A DNA stretch of 6,043 nucleotides from Alphaproteobacteria bacterium (GTDB taxonomy: Bacteria > Pseudomonadota > Alphaproteobacteria > Rhizobiales > Xanthobacteraceae): assembly GCA_005884465.1 (NCBI GenBank), contig VAZH01000315.1, positions 1 through 6,043 of the forward strand, written 5' to 3'. The notes beneath the pieces were generated by a model. The model made no database searches. It had not been told where the DNA came from and saw only the letters and a list, made by a program, of their open reading frames with translations. A program made the position numbers and the translations under genes. This document shows positions 1 to 5,855 of this stretch, piece by piece. Within the stretch, counting starts at the first letter, position 1, and every line of letters begins with the position of its first letter.

Positions 1-239
1 AGCGCGGCGCTGTTATCTCGATCTGCGGCGCGATCTATACGCTTGCCGGCATTTTGGCCCCATCGGTGATGGGCGGCGTGATCCAGCACGCGGCGACGCC
101 GCTCGAAGGCTACATGACCGGCTTCACCATCAACGCCGTCATCATGATCGTGTCCGGATTGCTCGGCCTGCTGCTGCTCTGGCCCAACACCGAGCGCGCG
201 CGCTTGATGGGCGAACTGCCGCAACCGAAATTTGCGTGA
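1..239 (+). CDS. MFS transporter, C-terminal fragment
   Basis: This is the 3' end of a gene that begins left of the window. The frame is open from position 3 to the TGA at 237-239. About 78 residues are visible. They contain two hydrophobic stretches, one around the sequence VISICGAIYTLAGILAPSV and a second around INAVIMIVSGLLGLLLLWP, separated by a short loop (GGVIQHAATPLEGYMTGF). A short charged cytoplasmic tail with Asn-Thr-Glu-Arg-Ala-Arg follows. This pattern is typical of helices 11 and 12 of major facilitator superfamily transporters, which move small solutes across the inner membrane. The substrate cannot be judged from the tail. The TTG at 54 is an internal codon and not a start. The gene converges on the amidohydrolase across a palindromic repeat. 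The alternative is another 12-helix permease, but the MFS reading is the most likely. Confidence 0.75.
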   Translation, partial: RGAVISICGAIYTLAGILAPSVMGGVIQHAATPLEGYMTGFTINAVIMIVSGLLGLLLLWPNTERARLMGELPQPKFA

Positions 240-276
240 TCGATAATTTCTCATCGTCCCGGCGAAAACACGAATC

Positions 277-394
277 GTCGTCCCCGCGAACGCGGGGACC
301 CATAACCACCGCTGCTGATTGTAGGGTAAGGCAACTACCCCATCGCCTAACCGATAGGTCACGGCGTATAGGTCCCCGCTTTCGCGGGGACGAC
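277..394. repeat. Bradyrhizobium-type palindromic intergenic repeat
   Basis: The left arm 277-304 and the right arm 367-394 are inverted copies of each other, with 26 of 28 positions matching. Each arm is itself a GC-rich hairpin: TCCCCGC near 280-286 pairs with GCGGGGA in the left arm, and TCCCCGC pairs with GCGGGGA around a TTTC loop in the right arm. The 62-bp centre (305-366) is less symmetrical. I recognise this arrangement as an interspersed repeat seen many times in Bradyrhizobium genomes. A degenerate half-arm (TCGTCCCGGCGAAAACA, about 254-270) lies just to the left. The element fills the gap between two convergent genes, starting 38 bp after one stop codon and ending 16 bp before the other. 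It could therefore act as a bidirectional transcription terminator. That role is inferred from position and fold only, since there is no clear T-run after the stems. Confidence 0.85.
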
Positions 395-410
395 ACCGAA
401 TGTCTGTTGC

Positions 411-2132
411 CTACTGCAAACGGCCCTGCGCGCCGCGCACCAGCCGGCCCGGACGCGCGCCCGTGGCAGTCCCGCCACGCTGCGTCACCACGCCCGAGAC
501 GATGGTAGCGTCATAGCCATCGACCTGTTGCAGCAAACGGCGGCCGCCGACCGGCAGATCGTAATGCACTTTCGGCGGATGCAGATGAAGCCGGTCGTAG
601 TCGATCACGTTGACGTCGGCCTTGTAGCCGGGCGCGATGACGCCGCGATCGTAGAGACCGACCGAAAGCGCGGTCTTGCGCGACTGCGCCGCCACCACAA
701 AGGGGATCGACAGTTTTTCGCCGCGCTTGCGGTCGCGGGTCCAGTGCGTGAGCAAATAGGTCGGGAAGCTGGCATCGCAGATAATGCCGCAATGGGCGCC
801 GCCATCGCTCAACCCCGGCACCGAATGCGGATCGCGCAGCATCTCGTGCACGGCATCGAGATTGCCGTCGGCGTAGTTCAGGAACGGCACATAGAGCATG
901 CCGTGGCCGTCATCGCTCAGCATGGCGTCATAGGCCAGTTCTTCCGGCCGTTTTCGCTGGCGGCGGGCCTGCGCGCCCAGCGATTTTTCCGGCGGCTGCT
1001 CGTAATCCGGGGGATCGCCGAGCAGGTACATCTTGTCGTAGTTCGGCCGGAAGAACAGCGGATCGTCGGTCGATGTCGCTGTCTCGCTCAGAATTGCTGC
1101 GCGCACCTCTGCTTGACGCAGGCGGGCCAGGCGCTCCGTCAGCGGCAGCTTTGCGATCGCCTTGTAGCTCGGATGGGTCTGGAACGGGTTGCGCGACAGT
1201 TCCAGTCCGAGCAACAGCCCGACGGGGCGCGCGGCGATCTGCGCGGTGATCGCCAGACCACGGGCGGAAGCTTCATTGATGGTATCGAGCGTCTGGCGCC
1301 AGCGTCGCGGCGCCTTGTCGGCCTGCGCAACCGAAAACGAAATCGGGCACTGCGTTTTCTCGGCCACCCGCAGCATCATCGGCAGGTCTTCCTCGATGCT
1401 GCCTTGATCCAGCACGAATTGCAGCACGCTGCGGCCGACCTTGTGCATCGCGCCGGCAATTGCCGTCAGTTCGTCCTCGCCGGCCTTCAAGGTCGGCGTG
1501 AAGTCGCCGGTAGAGGTGCGATGGTTGAGGGTGCGCGAGGTCGAGAAGCCCAAGGCGCCGGCCCGCACGGCGTCGCCCGCCAGCGCAGCCATTGCGCGAT
1601 TATCCTCTGACGTCGCGGGATCGCGGCGCGCGCCGCGTTCGCCCATGACGTAGACGCGCAACGCCGCGTGCGGCAATTGCGCGCCGATATCCATGTCGAA
1701 ATTGCGTTGCGACAGCCAATCCATGTAATCCGGAAAGCTTTCCCAGGCCCAGGGCAATCCGGCGCTCAGCACCGGCTCGGGAATATCCTCGACGCCTTCC
1801 ATCAATTGAATCAGCCGCTGATGATCTGACGGACGACAGGGCGCGAAGCCCACCCCGCAATTGCCCATGACCGCTGACGTGACGCCATTCTGCGACGATG
1901 GCGTGATGTCCTGGCTCCAGGTGACCTGACCATCATAATGGGTGTGGACGTCGACAAAGCCGGGGGCAACGAGCTTGCCCCTGGCGTCGATTTCTTCCTT
2001 GCCCTGACCCGAGACGCGGCCGACTTCCGTAATGCGACCCCCTGTTATCGCGACATCCGCGTCGAACAGTTCGCCGCCGAGTCCGTCGGCGATGCCGCCG
2101 CCGCGGATCACGAGGTCTGGGTTATCGGCCAT
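411..2132 (-). CDS. Amidohydrolase, N-acyl-D-amino-acid deacylase (D-aminoacylase) group
   Basis: This 573-residue cytoplasmic metal-dependent hydrolase belongs to the amidohydrolase superfamily, in the COG3653-like group often named D-aminoacylase. Family members cleave N-acyl or cyclic amide bonds. The N-terminal beta-sandwich (about residues 1-55, DLVIRGG start) is followed by the metal-binding HTHYDG motif (His63, His65) and by GNCGVGFAP with Cys92, equivalent to the metal-bridging cysteine of D-aminoacylases. LGFSTSR is at about 194-200 and LSDGGAH carries Asp443, the expected catalytic aspartate. The closing sandwich contains APGYKADVNVID (about 500-511). The two later metal histidines of classical D-aminoacylase are not apparent: the expected THMRDEG and SHHK segments read LQFVLDQG and SFSVAQA. 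The true substrate may therefore differ. I prefer the ATG at 2132 over the one at 2141, because GGGATGAG lies 4-12 bases upstream of it and MADNPDLVIRGG is a typical family start. The gene is probably co-transcribed with the upstream MFS gene. Confidence 0.88.
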   Translation of the reverse strand: MADNPDLVIRGGGIADGLGGELFDADVAITGGRITEVGRVSGQGKEEIDARGKLVAPGFVDVHTHYDGQVTWSQDITPSSQNGVTSAVMGNCGVGFAPCRPSDHQRLIQLMEGVEDIPEPVLSAGLPWAWESFPDYMDWLSQRNFDMDIGAQLPHAALRVYVMGERGARRDPATSEDNRAMAALAGDAVRAGALGFSTSRTLNHRTSTGDFTPTLKAGEDELTAIAGAMHKVGRSVLQFVLDQGSIEEDLPMMLRVAEKTQCPISFSVAQADKAPRRWRQTLDTINEASARGLAITAQIAARPVGLLLGLELSRNPFQTHPSYKAIAKLPLTERLARLRQAEVRAAILSETATSTDDPLFFRPNYDKMYLLGDPPDYEQPPEKSLGAQARRQRKRPEELAYDAMLSDDGHGMLYVPFLNYADGNLDAVHEMLRDPHSVPGLSDGGAHCGIICDASFPTYLLTHWTRDRKRGEKLSIPFVVAAQSRKTALSVGLYDRGVIAPGYKADVNVIDYDRLHLHPPKVHYDLPVGGRRLLQQVDGYDATIVSGVVTQRGGTATGARPGRLVRGAQGRLQ

Positions 2133-2206
2133 GCGTCTCATCCCGGTTGAATTTTGTGCCGCATCATCAGTTCTCTCGCGATGCTGTCAACCGCCGGGGA
2201 TGAGGT

Positions 2207-3445
2207 TCAGGGATGCATAAGCCTTGCATCCGGCGCTTCGGAACGGGCCCGCGGGCTGCGGTCGGTGACAAGCGCGAGCAACACCGTAAGGATCATGAAC
2301 ACGACGGAAGCGCCGAACACCCATTGCGGCCAATTCCGATCCATGATCCAGCCGAACAGCAGCGGGCTGACGATGCCGCCGAGAGTGAAGCCGGTGGTGA
2401 CGATACCGAATGCGCGCCCGGCCGCCCCTGGTGGCGCCGCGTCGCGAACCAGCATGTCGCGCGAGGGCGCGATCACGCCACCGAGGAATCCTGCCGTCGT
2501 CATCGCCGCCATCAGCAGCAGCGAGGGCAAATTGATCGCCGCAATGACAAACACGATGGCAGCGTTGATCGCAAAGCAGACGGCGGCGACTTGTCCATGG
2601 CGCCGGGTGCGGTCGGCGAGAAAGCCGCCCGCCAGCACGCCGATCGCACTGGCACCGAGGAACGCCGTCAGCGCAATGTTGGCTGACGAGAATGACGCGC
2701 CATAGCCAGTCATCAGCGCCACCACGCCGAAATTGCCGATTCCGGCGTTGGACAGGTTTAGCAGCATGAAAAAGATCGTCAGCACGATGATCGCGGGCGT
2801 GATGATGCTTTGCTGCGGCGCCCGCATGCCATCGACCTTGCGATCGGCGGCGCTCGCGTCGGGAATGCCGATGACGACGAGCAGCAACGCCACCAATGGG
2901 CCCACCGCACCGGCCACGATCAGGGCGCCATAGCCTCCGATCGTCGCCACCAGCGCGGCCACGATGGCGGGCGCCACCGCGCCGCCGAAGAAGCCGGCAA
3001 AAGTGTGGATCGAAAATGCGCGGCCCATGTGCGCCTCATCGATGTGGGCCGAAAGGATCGCATAATCGGCCGGATGATAGACGCTGTTGGCGAGCCCCAG
3101 CAGCACCGCGCTGGCAATCAGCCAGCTGTAACTGAGATGTACGCCGAGCATGATCAGCGCGAAGCCGCCAAGCGCCAGGCCCACCAGCAGGACCTTGCGG
3201 GCGCCGATATGGTCGGCAAGATAGCCCATTGGTGCCTGCGTCAGGGCGGATATGACGGCGAACACGGTCAGCGCGAAGCCAAGCTCGAGGTAGTCGACGC
3301 CGAGCTGTTCTTTCAGAAAGGGGAACAGCATCGGCGGCACCGTGAAATGGAAATGGCTGACCCAATGGGCCGTCGAAATCCCAGCCAGCGTGCGCAGCGA
3401 GGCGTCCGTCTTGGCTTGTCGCGGTGCGGCCACAACGTCGACCAT
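2207..3445 (-). CDS. MFS transporter, fosmidomycin-resistance (Fsr)-like
   Basis: This is a complete 412-residue inner-membrane permease, the usual size for a 12-helix major facilitator superfamily member. The first half has the loop 2-3 signature GYLADHIGARKV at residues 74-85. The second half has the matching signature GFLADRTRRHG at about 274-284, reflecting the two-fold repeat. A polar central loop (about 195-215, SAADRKVDGMRAPQQ) separates the halves. The opening HWVSHFHFTVPPMLFPFL and the segment NSVYHPADYAILSA (about 120-133) recall fosmidomycin-resistance-type exporters, but the substrate is unknown. The stop codon lies about 75 bp from the start of the amidohydrolase on the same strand, so an operon is likely and the permease may carry that enzyme's substrate or product. 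No good Shine-Dalgarno sequence precedes the ATG at 3445; the nearest purine-rich block, GGGGCG, is 11 or more bases away. The start is therefore less certain than the rest. Confidence 0.9.
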   Translation of the reverse strand: MVDVVAAPRQAKTDASLRTLAGISTAHWVSHFHFTVPPMLFPFLKEQLGVDYLELGFALTVFAVISALTQAPMGYLADHIGARKVLLVGLALGGFALIMLGVHLSYSWLIASAVLLGLANSVYHPADYAILSAHIDEAHMGRAFSIHTFAGFFGGAVAPAIVAALVATIGGYGALIVAGAVGPLVALLLVVIGIPDASAADRKVDGMRAPQQSIITPAIIVLTIFFMLLNLSNAGIGNFGVVALMTGYGASFSSANIALTAFLGASAIGVLAGGFLADRTRRHGQVAAVCFAINAAIVFVIAAINLPSLLLMAAMTTAGFLGGVIAPSRDMLVRDAAPPGAAGRAFGIVTTGFTLGGIVSPLLFGWIMDRNWPQWVFGASVVFMILTVLLALVTDRSPRARSEAPDARLMHP

Positions 3446-3620
3446 ATCTGATTTACGCCCCGTTCAATTTGACGGCCCGGCAGGGCCCGACGAAATTACC
3501 GGCTGGCGGTTATTTGTCCATGAATACCGATGCATGGCAGCCCTCGCCAACGGCGCCGGAACAGGAGAATGCATCGTTAAATTCGCAAGACAAACGCGTC
3601 GGAGGCGGGAATGATCCGGC
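3446..3620. promoter_or_regulatory. Divergent intergenic region with 8-bp inverted repeat
   Basis: These 175 bp separate the 5' ends of the MFS and ATP-grasp genes and must hold both promoters if each gene has its own. I see no convincing pair of -35 and -10 boxes. TTGACG at 3469-3474 is a possible -35 box for the plus strand, with only the weak AAATTA at 3493-3498 behind it. An inverted repeat CGATGCAT (3528-3535) and ATGCATCG (3569-3576), with a 33-bp spacer, could be a regulator site. It extends to 9 of 10 matching positions. GGAGGCGGGA at 3601-3610 is the likely ribosome binding region of the ATP-grasp gene. Confidence 0.35.
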
Positions 3621-4892
3621 ATGGCCGATTCCGCAAATGTCCAAAAGCCGCTCCGGGTGCTTGTTTCCGAGGGAAACAGCACCTCGGCCCGGGAGGCGGT
3701 CACGATCCTGGGGCTGTCAGGTCACCTCGTTGAGGTCTGCGATCCCAGTCCCTGGTGCCTCGCGAGGTTCTCGCGCTTTGTCCAAAAATTTCATCGTTGC
3801 CCGGGACTGCGCGACGACCCGGCCGGATTTCTCAAGTTCGTCGAGGACCTGCTGGCCGCGCGGCATTTCGATGTGCTGCTGCCGATCCACGAACAGGGAT
3901 TCTTGTTCGCGCGCGTGCAGGAACGGTTGGGGGATCGCGCCGGACTGGCGCTGCCAAGTTTTGTCAGCTATCGCGCCGCACATGGTAAGGCGGGATTCAG
4001 CCGGCTGCTCGATCAGTTGGGCTTGCCTCAGCCGGTAACGCGCATCGTGAAATCCGCCGACGAGCTGCGCCACGTCGCAAGATTCCCCGCCATTATCAAA
4101 ACCTCCATCGGTACCGCGAGCCGCGGCATCTGGTTTGTGCGCGACGAAGCTGATCTGGAAGGCGCCCTGCAGGAGCTGAGCGCGCAACACCTCAGCGCAA
4201 ACGGCGAGTTTGCCGACGAGGTGCTGATGCAGGAATGGGTCGCCGGCACGACCGAGAAGGCGCAAGCCGTGTTTTGCCGCGGCAAGCTAATCGGGTTCCA
4301 TGCCTATCGGCAGATTGCCGCCGGCGTTGGCGGCGGCGAGGCCATCAAGCAAAGCGTGAGCCGGCTGCAGGTGCGCGCTCACCTCGCGACGGTCGGCGAG
4401 AAGCTCGCCTGGCACGGCGCTTTGTGCGTCGATTATATTTTGCGCGATGACAGCGACACGCCGCTTTTGATCGACTGCAATCCGCGACTGGTCGAACCGA
4501 TGAATGCATATCTTGCCGGCGTCGATCTCGTCGGCTTGCTGCTTCGCGTCTCGCAAGGCGAGGTGCCCGCAGCATTGACGGAAAGCCGCGCGGGGGTCCG
4601 GACCCATCTCGCCATGCAGGTCCTGCTGGCGAGGCGGCACGCGGCGCGATATTTTGTGCGAATGCTGGCGCTTGTCGACCGGCGGCGGTTCATATGCCGA
4701 CAGCGCCGAAGAGCTGACGCCGGTGCGGCTGGATTGGCTCAGCGCGGTGCCGCTGGCGATGATCGCGATGCTCTTGCTGCTCGCTCCGAAGCTGGCGATC
4801 AGGCTGGCGCGAGGCGGTTGGGGCGCGCATCTGCTCGATCTCAGAAGCATCACTCTGATCGAGAGCGAGGATTTCCTAAAGCAGCTTCATAA
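3621..4892 (+). CDS. ATP-grasp domain protein, apparently frameshifted near its 3' end
   Basis: ATP-grasp enzymes join a carboxylate to an amine, thiol or similar group through an acyl-phosphate, using ATP and magnesium. The pre-ATP-grasp part is residues 1-115 (LRVLVSEGNST, then DVLLPIHEQG). The ATP-binding segment is at about 154-172 (FPAIIKTSIGTASRGIWFV, with Lys160 the likely phosphate contact). VLMQEWVAGT is at about 201-210, and the metal-binding segment LLIDCNPRL at about 282-290 has Asp285 where most relatives have Glu, plus Asn287. After residue 355 this frame turns into an Arg/Ala-rich shadow sequence. The natural continuation GSYADSAEELTPVRLDW is in the next frame and stops at 4899, giving a 425-residue composite. 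The start is secure: an in-frame TGA at 3612 lies just upstream, so ATG 3621 is the earliest possible start, and GGAGG precedes it. The substrate is unknown. The annotated frame would give 423 residues with a wrong C-terminus. Confidence 0.85.
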   Translation: MADSANVQKPLRVLVSEGNSTSAREAVTILGLSGHLVEVCDPSPWCLARFSRFVQKFHRCPGLRDDPAGFLKFVEDLLAARHFDVLLPIHEQGFLFARVQERLGDRAGLALPSFVSYRAAHGKAGFSRLLDQLGLPQPVTRIVKSADELRHVARFPAIIKTSIGTASRGIWFVRDEADLEGALQELSAQHLSANGEFADEVLMQEWVAGTTEKAQAVFCRGKLIGFHAYRQIAAGVGGGEAIKQSVSRLQVRAHLATVGEKLAWHGALCVDYILRDDSDTPLLIDCNPRLVEPMNAYLAGVDLVGLLLRVSQGEVPAALTESRAGVRTHLAMQVLLARRHAARYFVRMLALVDRRRFICRQRRRADAGAAGLAQRGAAGDDRDALAARSEAGDQAGARRLGRASARSQKHHSDRERGFPKAAS

Positions 4893-4899
4893 CGGCTGA
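4687..4899 (+). pseudogene. Frameshifted C-terminal part of the ATP-grasp gene
   Basis: This stretch reads as about 70 residues in the frame one base ahead of the main ATP-grasp frame, ending at the TGA at 4897-4899. It starts with GSYADSAEELTPVRLDW, continues through a hydrophobic segment (LSAVPLAMIAMLLLLAP) and GGWGAHLLDL, and ends SEDFLKQLHNG. The composition is that of a real protein, unlike the overlapping main-frame tail. I believe it belongs to the same polypeptide as the upstream ATP-grasp domain, interrupted by one extra base in the CGGCGGCGG tract (4680-4688). It has no start codon of its own with a ribosome binding site; the only upstream starts in this frame, such as TTG 4654, lie inside the shadow region. 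Confidence 0.7.
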
Positions 4900-5042
4900 T
4901 CGTCTTCGCCGTAACGATCGCGCTTGGGCGTGGCGATGTCGCCATCCTCGTAGTCGTCATCCTCGCGAGGCGCAGGCGGCGGTTTCTTTGACTTGTCGTC
5001 GGCCTTCTTGGGAAGCTCACTCTTTTTGCCGGTTCCACCCAT
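4887..5042 (-). CDS. Small charged protein, unknown function (51 residues)
   Basis: I do not recognise this protein. The preferred start at 5042 gives 51 residues opening MGGTGKKSELPKKADD. It has a basic Lys-rich first half, a Pro-rich centre (KKPPPAPRE) and an acidic run (EDDDYEDGD, about 27-35), and it ends RYGEDDQPL. It has no hydrophobic segment and is probably disordered and cytoplasmic. The start is chosen because AAGGGGA on the minus strand (5048-5054) sits five bases upstream, a good Shine-Dalgarno. The longer form starting at 5072 has no comparable site. The stop overlaps the 3' end of the plus-strand ATP-grasp gene by up to 13 bp, so the two genes are convergent. It diverges from the 80-residue gene on the right across 147 bp. 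Its good ribosome binding site and sensible composition support a real gene, though its small size leaves doubt. Confidence 0.6.
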   Translation of the reverse strand: MGGTGKKSELPKKADDKSKKPPPAPREDDDYEDGDIATPKRDRYGEDDQPL

Positions 5043-5189
5043 AATGGTCCCCTTGATCGAAACGATCGACATCTTGACGAATCGACCTCAATCTCACCGC
5101 GTTTGACCGGCATATTAGCCGGTGTCGGACGATCTTTCCTGTCTTTTTCCGGCGTTCAGTGTAAAGGGAGGCGCAACCAGGAGCCAAGC
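5043..5189. promoter_or_regulatory. Divergent intergenic region with ACCGGC/GCCGGT hairpin
   Basis: These 147 bp lie between the divergent 51-residue and 80-residue genes. A perfect inverted repeat ACCGGC (5106-5111) and GCCGGT (5118-5123) surrounds ATATTA, which could be an operator or a leader hairpin. GATCG (5055-5059) and CGATC (5063-5067) form a smaller inverted repeat in the leader of the minus-strand gene. AGGAG at 5179-5183, six bases before ATG 5190, is a near-ideal ribosome binding site and fixes the start of the 80-residue gene well inside a longer open frame that begins at 5103. No clear sigma-70 boxes were found. Confidence 0.4.
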
Positions 5190-5432
5190 ATGAAAAAGCC
5201 GAAGATCGAAACAGAAGAACAGCCGCCGCGCAAAATCATTCGCGCCGACAAAGCGCCGACCACCGGCTACTCGCTGGTGGTGGACGGTCACTTCAAGTCA
5301 CACCACGATACGGTGGAAGCCGCCGAAGCGGCGGGCATGGCCCTGAAGAATCAGTTCCAGATGCTTCAGGTGCAGGTTTACGACGCCGCGACCAGGACGC
5401 GATCGATGATCGAATGGCCCGCGCCGGCGTAG
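5190..5432 (+). CDS. Small conserved-looking hypothetical protein (80 residues)
   Basis: I recognise the general style of this protein from rhizobial genomes but know no function for it. It starts MKKPKIETEEQPPRKIIRAD, a charged and probably flexible tail. A compact region follows that reads as strand-helix-strand: GYSLVVDGHFKSHHDT (about 28-43), then an Ala-rich helix EAAEAAGMALKNQF (about 45-58), then MLQVQVYDAATRTRSMIEW (about 60-78). There is no signal peptide or membrane segment, so a cytoplasmic location is expected. The ATG at 5190 is chosen over the upstream in-frame start at 5103 because AGGAG lies exactly six bases before it. The residues between 5103 and 5190 also look like non-coding leader. 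The stop codon touches a palindromic repeat that probably lies in the 3' untranslated region. The secondary structure is an estimate by eye. Confidence 0.75.
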   Translation: MKKPKIETEEQPPRKIIRADKAPTTGYSLVVDGHFKSHHDTVEAAEAAGMALKNQFQMLQVQVYDAATRTRSMIEWPAPA

Positions 5433-5535
5433 AGCATGGCCCGGACCCGAAGGGCCGCGCTAGCGCAAGGTGGGAACCGGTTTTCCCTCAAGACAAACGC
5501 GAAGCGTTTGCCCGAAAAAATCATGCTCAAACAAG
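5432..5535. repeat. Palindromic intergenic repeat, long copy
   Basis: The outer ends GAGCATG (5432-5438) and CATGCTC (5522-5528) are inverted copies. Inside are three further small palindromes: GGCCC (5438-5442) with GGGCC (5452-5456), GCGCTAGCGC (5457-5466), and CAAACGC-GAA-GCGTTTG (5494-5510). It shares GTGGGAACCGGTTTTCC (5470-5486) and ATCATGCTCAAACAA (5520-5534) with the next copy, but carries about 26 extra bases between these blocks. The sequence style is familiar from intergenic repeats of Bradyrhizobium and other Rhizobiales. The element begins at the last base of the stop codon of the 80-residue gene, so it would be transcribed as that gene's 3' end. Confidence 0.8.
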
Positions 5536-5537
5536 GT

Positions 5538-5592
5538 GCATGATCCGGAAAAGTGGGAACCGGTTTTCCGAAAAAGATCATGCTCAAACAAA
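5538..5592. repeat. Palindromic intergenic repeat, short copy
   Basis: The ends GCATGAT (5538-5544) and ATCATGC (5577-5583) pair, and CGGAAAA (5546-5552) pairs with TTTTCCG (5564-5570) inside them. Together they form one long hairpin around GTGGGAACCGG. The blocks GTGGGAACCGGTTTTCC (5553-5569) and ATCATGCTCAAACAA (5577-5591) are exact direct repeats of the preceding long copy. The element ends six bases before the stop codon of the minus-strand gene, so it lies at the 3' end of both convergent genes. Confidence 0.85.
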
Positions 5593-5597
5593 GAATC

Positions 5598-5855
5598 TTA
5601 AGTCCGGCGCCCGCCGCTTTGCTGGCTCGCCAGCCATTCCGCCAATGCGGCACCCTTTTCTCCTGGCTTCTTTGACTTGGCGCGCGCCTTTTTGACCGTG
5701 GCGGGCAGCCGTGGCGGCTCACCTGCTTCGCGCGCGAGCCGCAGTGCTTTCAGCTTCGCCATGTTGTCGGTCACGGCCTTTAGTGCGGCGTCGCGTTCGA
5801 TCTTGCCGGGGTCCACTTTGAACCGCGCATCGGGGCTGCGATCTTTCCTTGTCAT
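5598..5855 (-). CDS. Small basic Ala/Lys-rich protein, unknown function (85 residues)
   Basis: I do not recognise a function. The 85 residues contain a helix-prone block MAKLKALRLAREA (32-44), a basic linker (about 55-63, KKARAKSKK), and a C-terminal stretch GEKGAALAEWLASQQ (about 65-79). No membrane segment or signal peptide is visible. The block at 32-44 closely matches RMAHLRAMRLAKEA in the gene immediately upstream, so the two are probably tandem paralogues. Its ATG (5855-5853) directly follows the TAA stop of that gene, giving TAAATG with no spacer, and no separate Shine-Dalgarno is evident. This suggests translation coupled to the upstream gene. The protein ends close to a palindromic repeat. 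Its basic nature could mean nucleic acid binding, but this is only a guess. Confidence 0.7.
   Translation of the reverse strand: MTRKDRSPDARFKVDPGKIERDAALKAVTDNMAKLKALRLAREAGEPPRLPATVKKARAKSKKPGEKGAALAEWLASQQSGGRRT

Noticed and set aside
236..508. 90-codon plus-strand frame running through the 277-394 repeat
   Set aside because: It translates a palindromic non-coding repeat and then the antisense of the amidohydrolase C-terminus, so it is not a gene.
528..1610. 360-codon open frame on the plus strand, opposite the amidohydrolase
   Set aside because: It is antisense to a gene with clear family motifs. Its His/Arg/Gln-rich composition is the usual shadow in high-GC DNA, and it has no recognisable motif.
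2154..3451. Open frames on the plus strand (2154-2705, 2213-2686, 2810-3451) opposite the MFS gene
   Set aside because: They are shadows of a membrane protein gene with both MFS loop signatures. They are low in hydrophobic structure and have no ribosome binding sites of note.
3558..3578. GGAAC followed by CGTT, resembling an EcfG general stress promoter
   Set aside because: The spacing is 12 bases, whereas such promoters need about 16-17.
3520..4038. Frame starting ATG 3520 (MNTDAWQPSP...) that runs into the ATP-grasp gene in another frame
   Set aside because: The first 40 residues look passable, but the frame then overlaps the clearly real ATP-grasp N-terminus and turns Arg/Ser-rich. It has no good ribosome binding site.
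3717..4853. Minus-strand open frames (3717-4265 and 4287-4853) opposite the ATP-grasp gene
   Set aside because: The opposite strand carries ordered ATP-grasp motifs through this whole stretch. The antisense frames show none.
3621..5432. ATP-grasp gene plus small proteins as a possible ribosomal-peptide (microviridin-like) modification cluster
   Set aside because: Neither small protein has a recognisable core motif or leader. The nearest one is convergent rather than co-transcribed, and no exporter or second ligase is nearby.
5432..5592. Repeated blocks as a CRISPR array
   Set aside because: There are only two imperfect copies, with self-complementary outer ends and no regular spacers or cas genes. 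It is a palindromic intergenic repeat.
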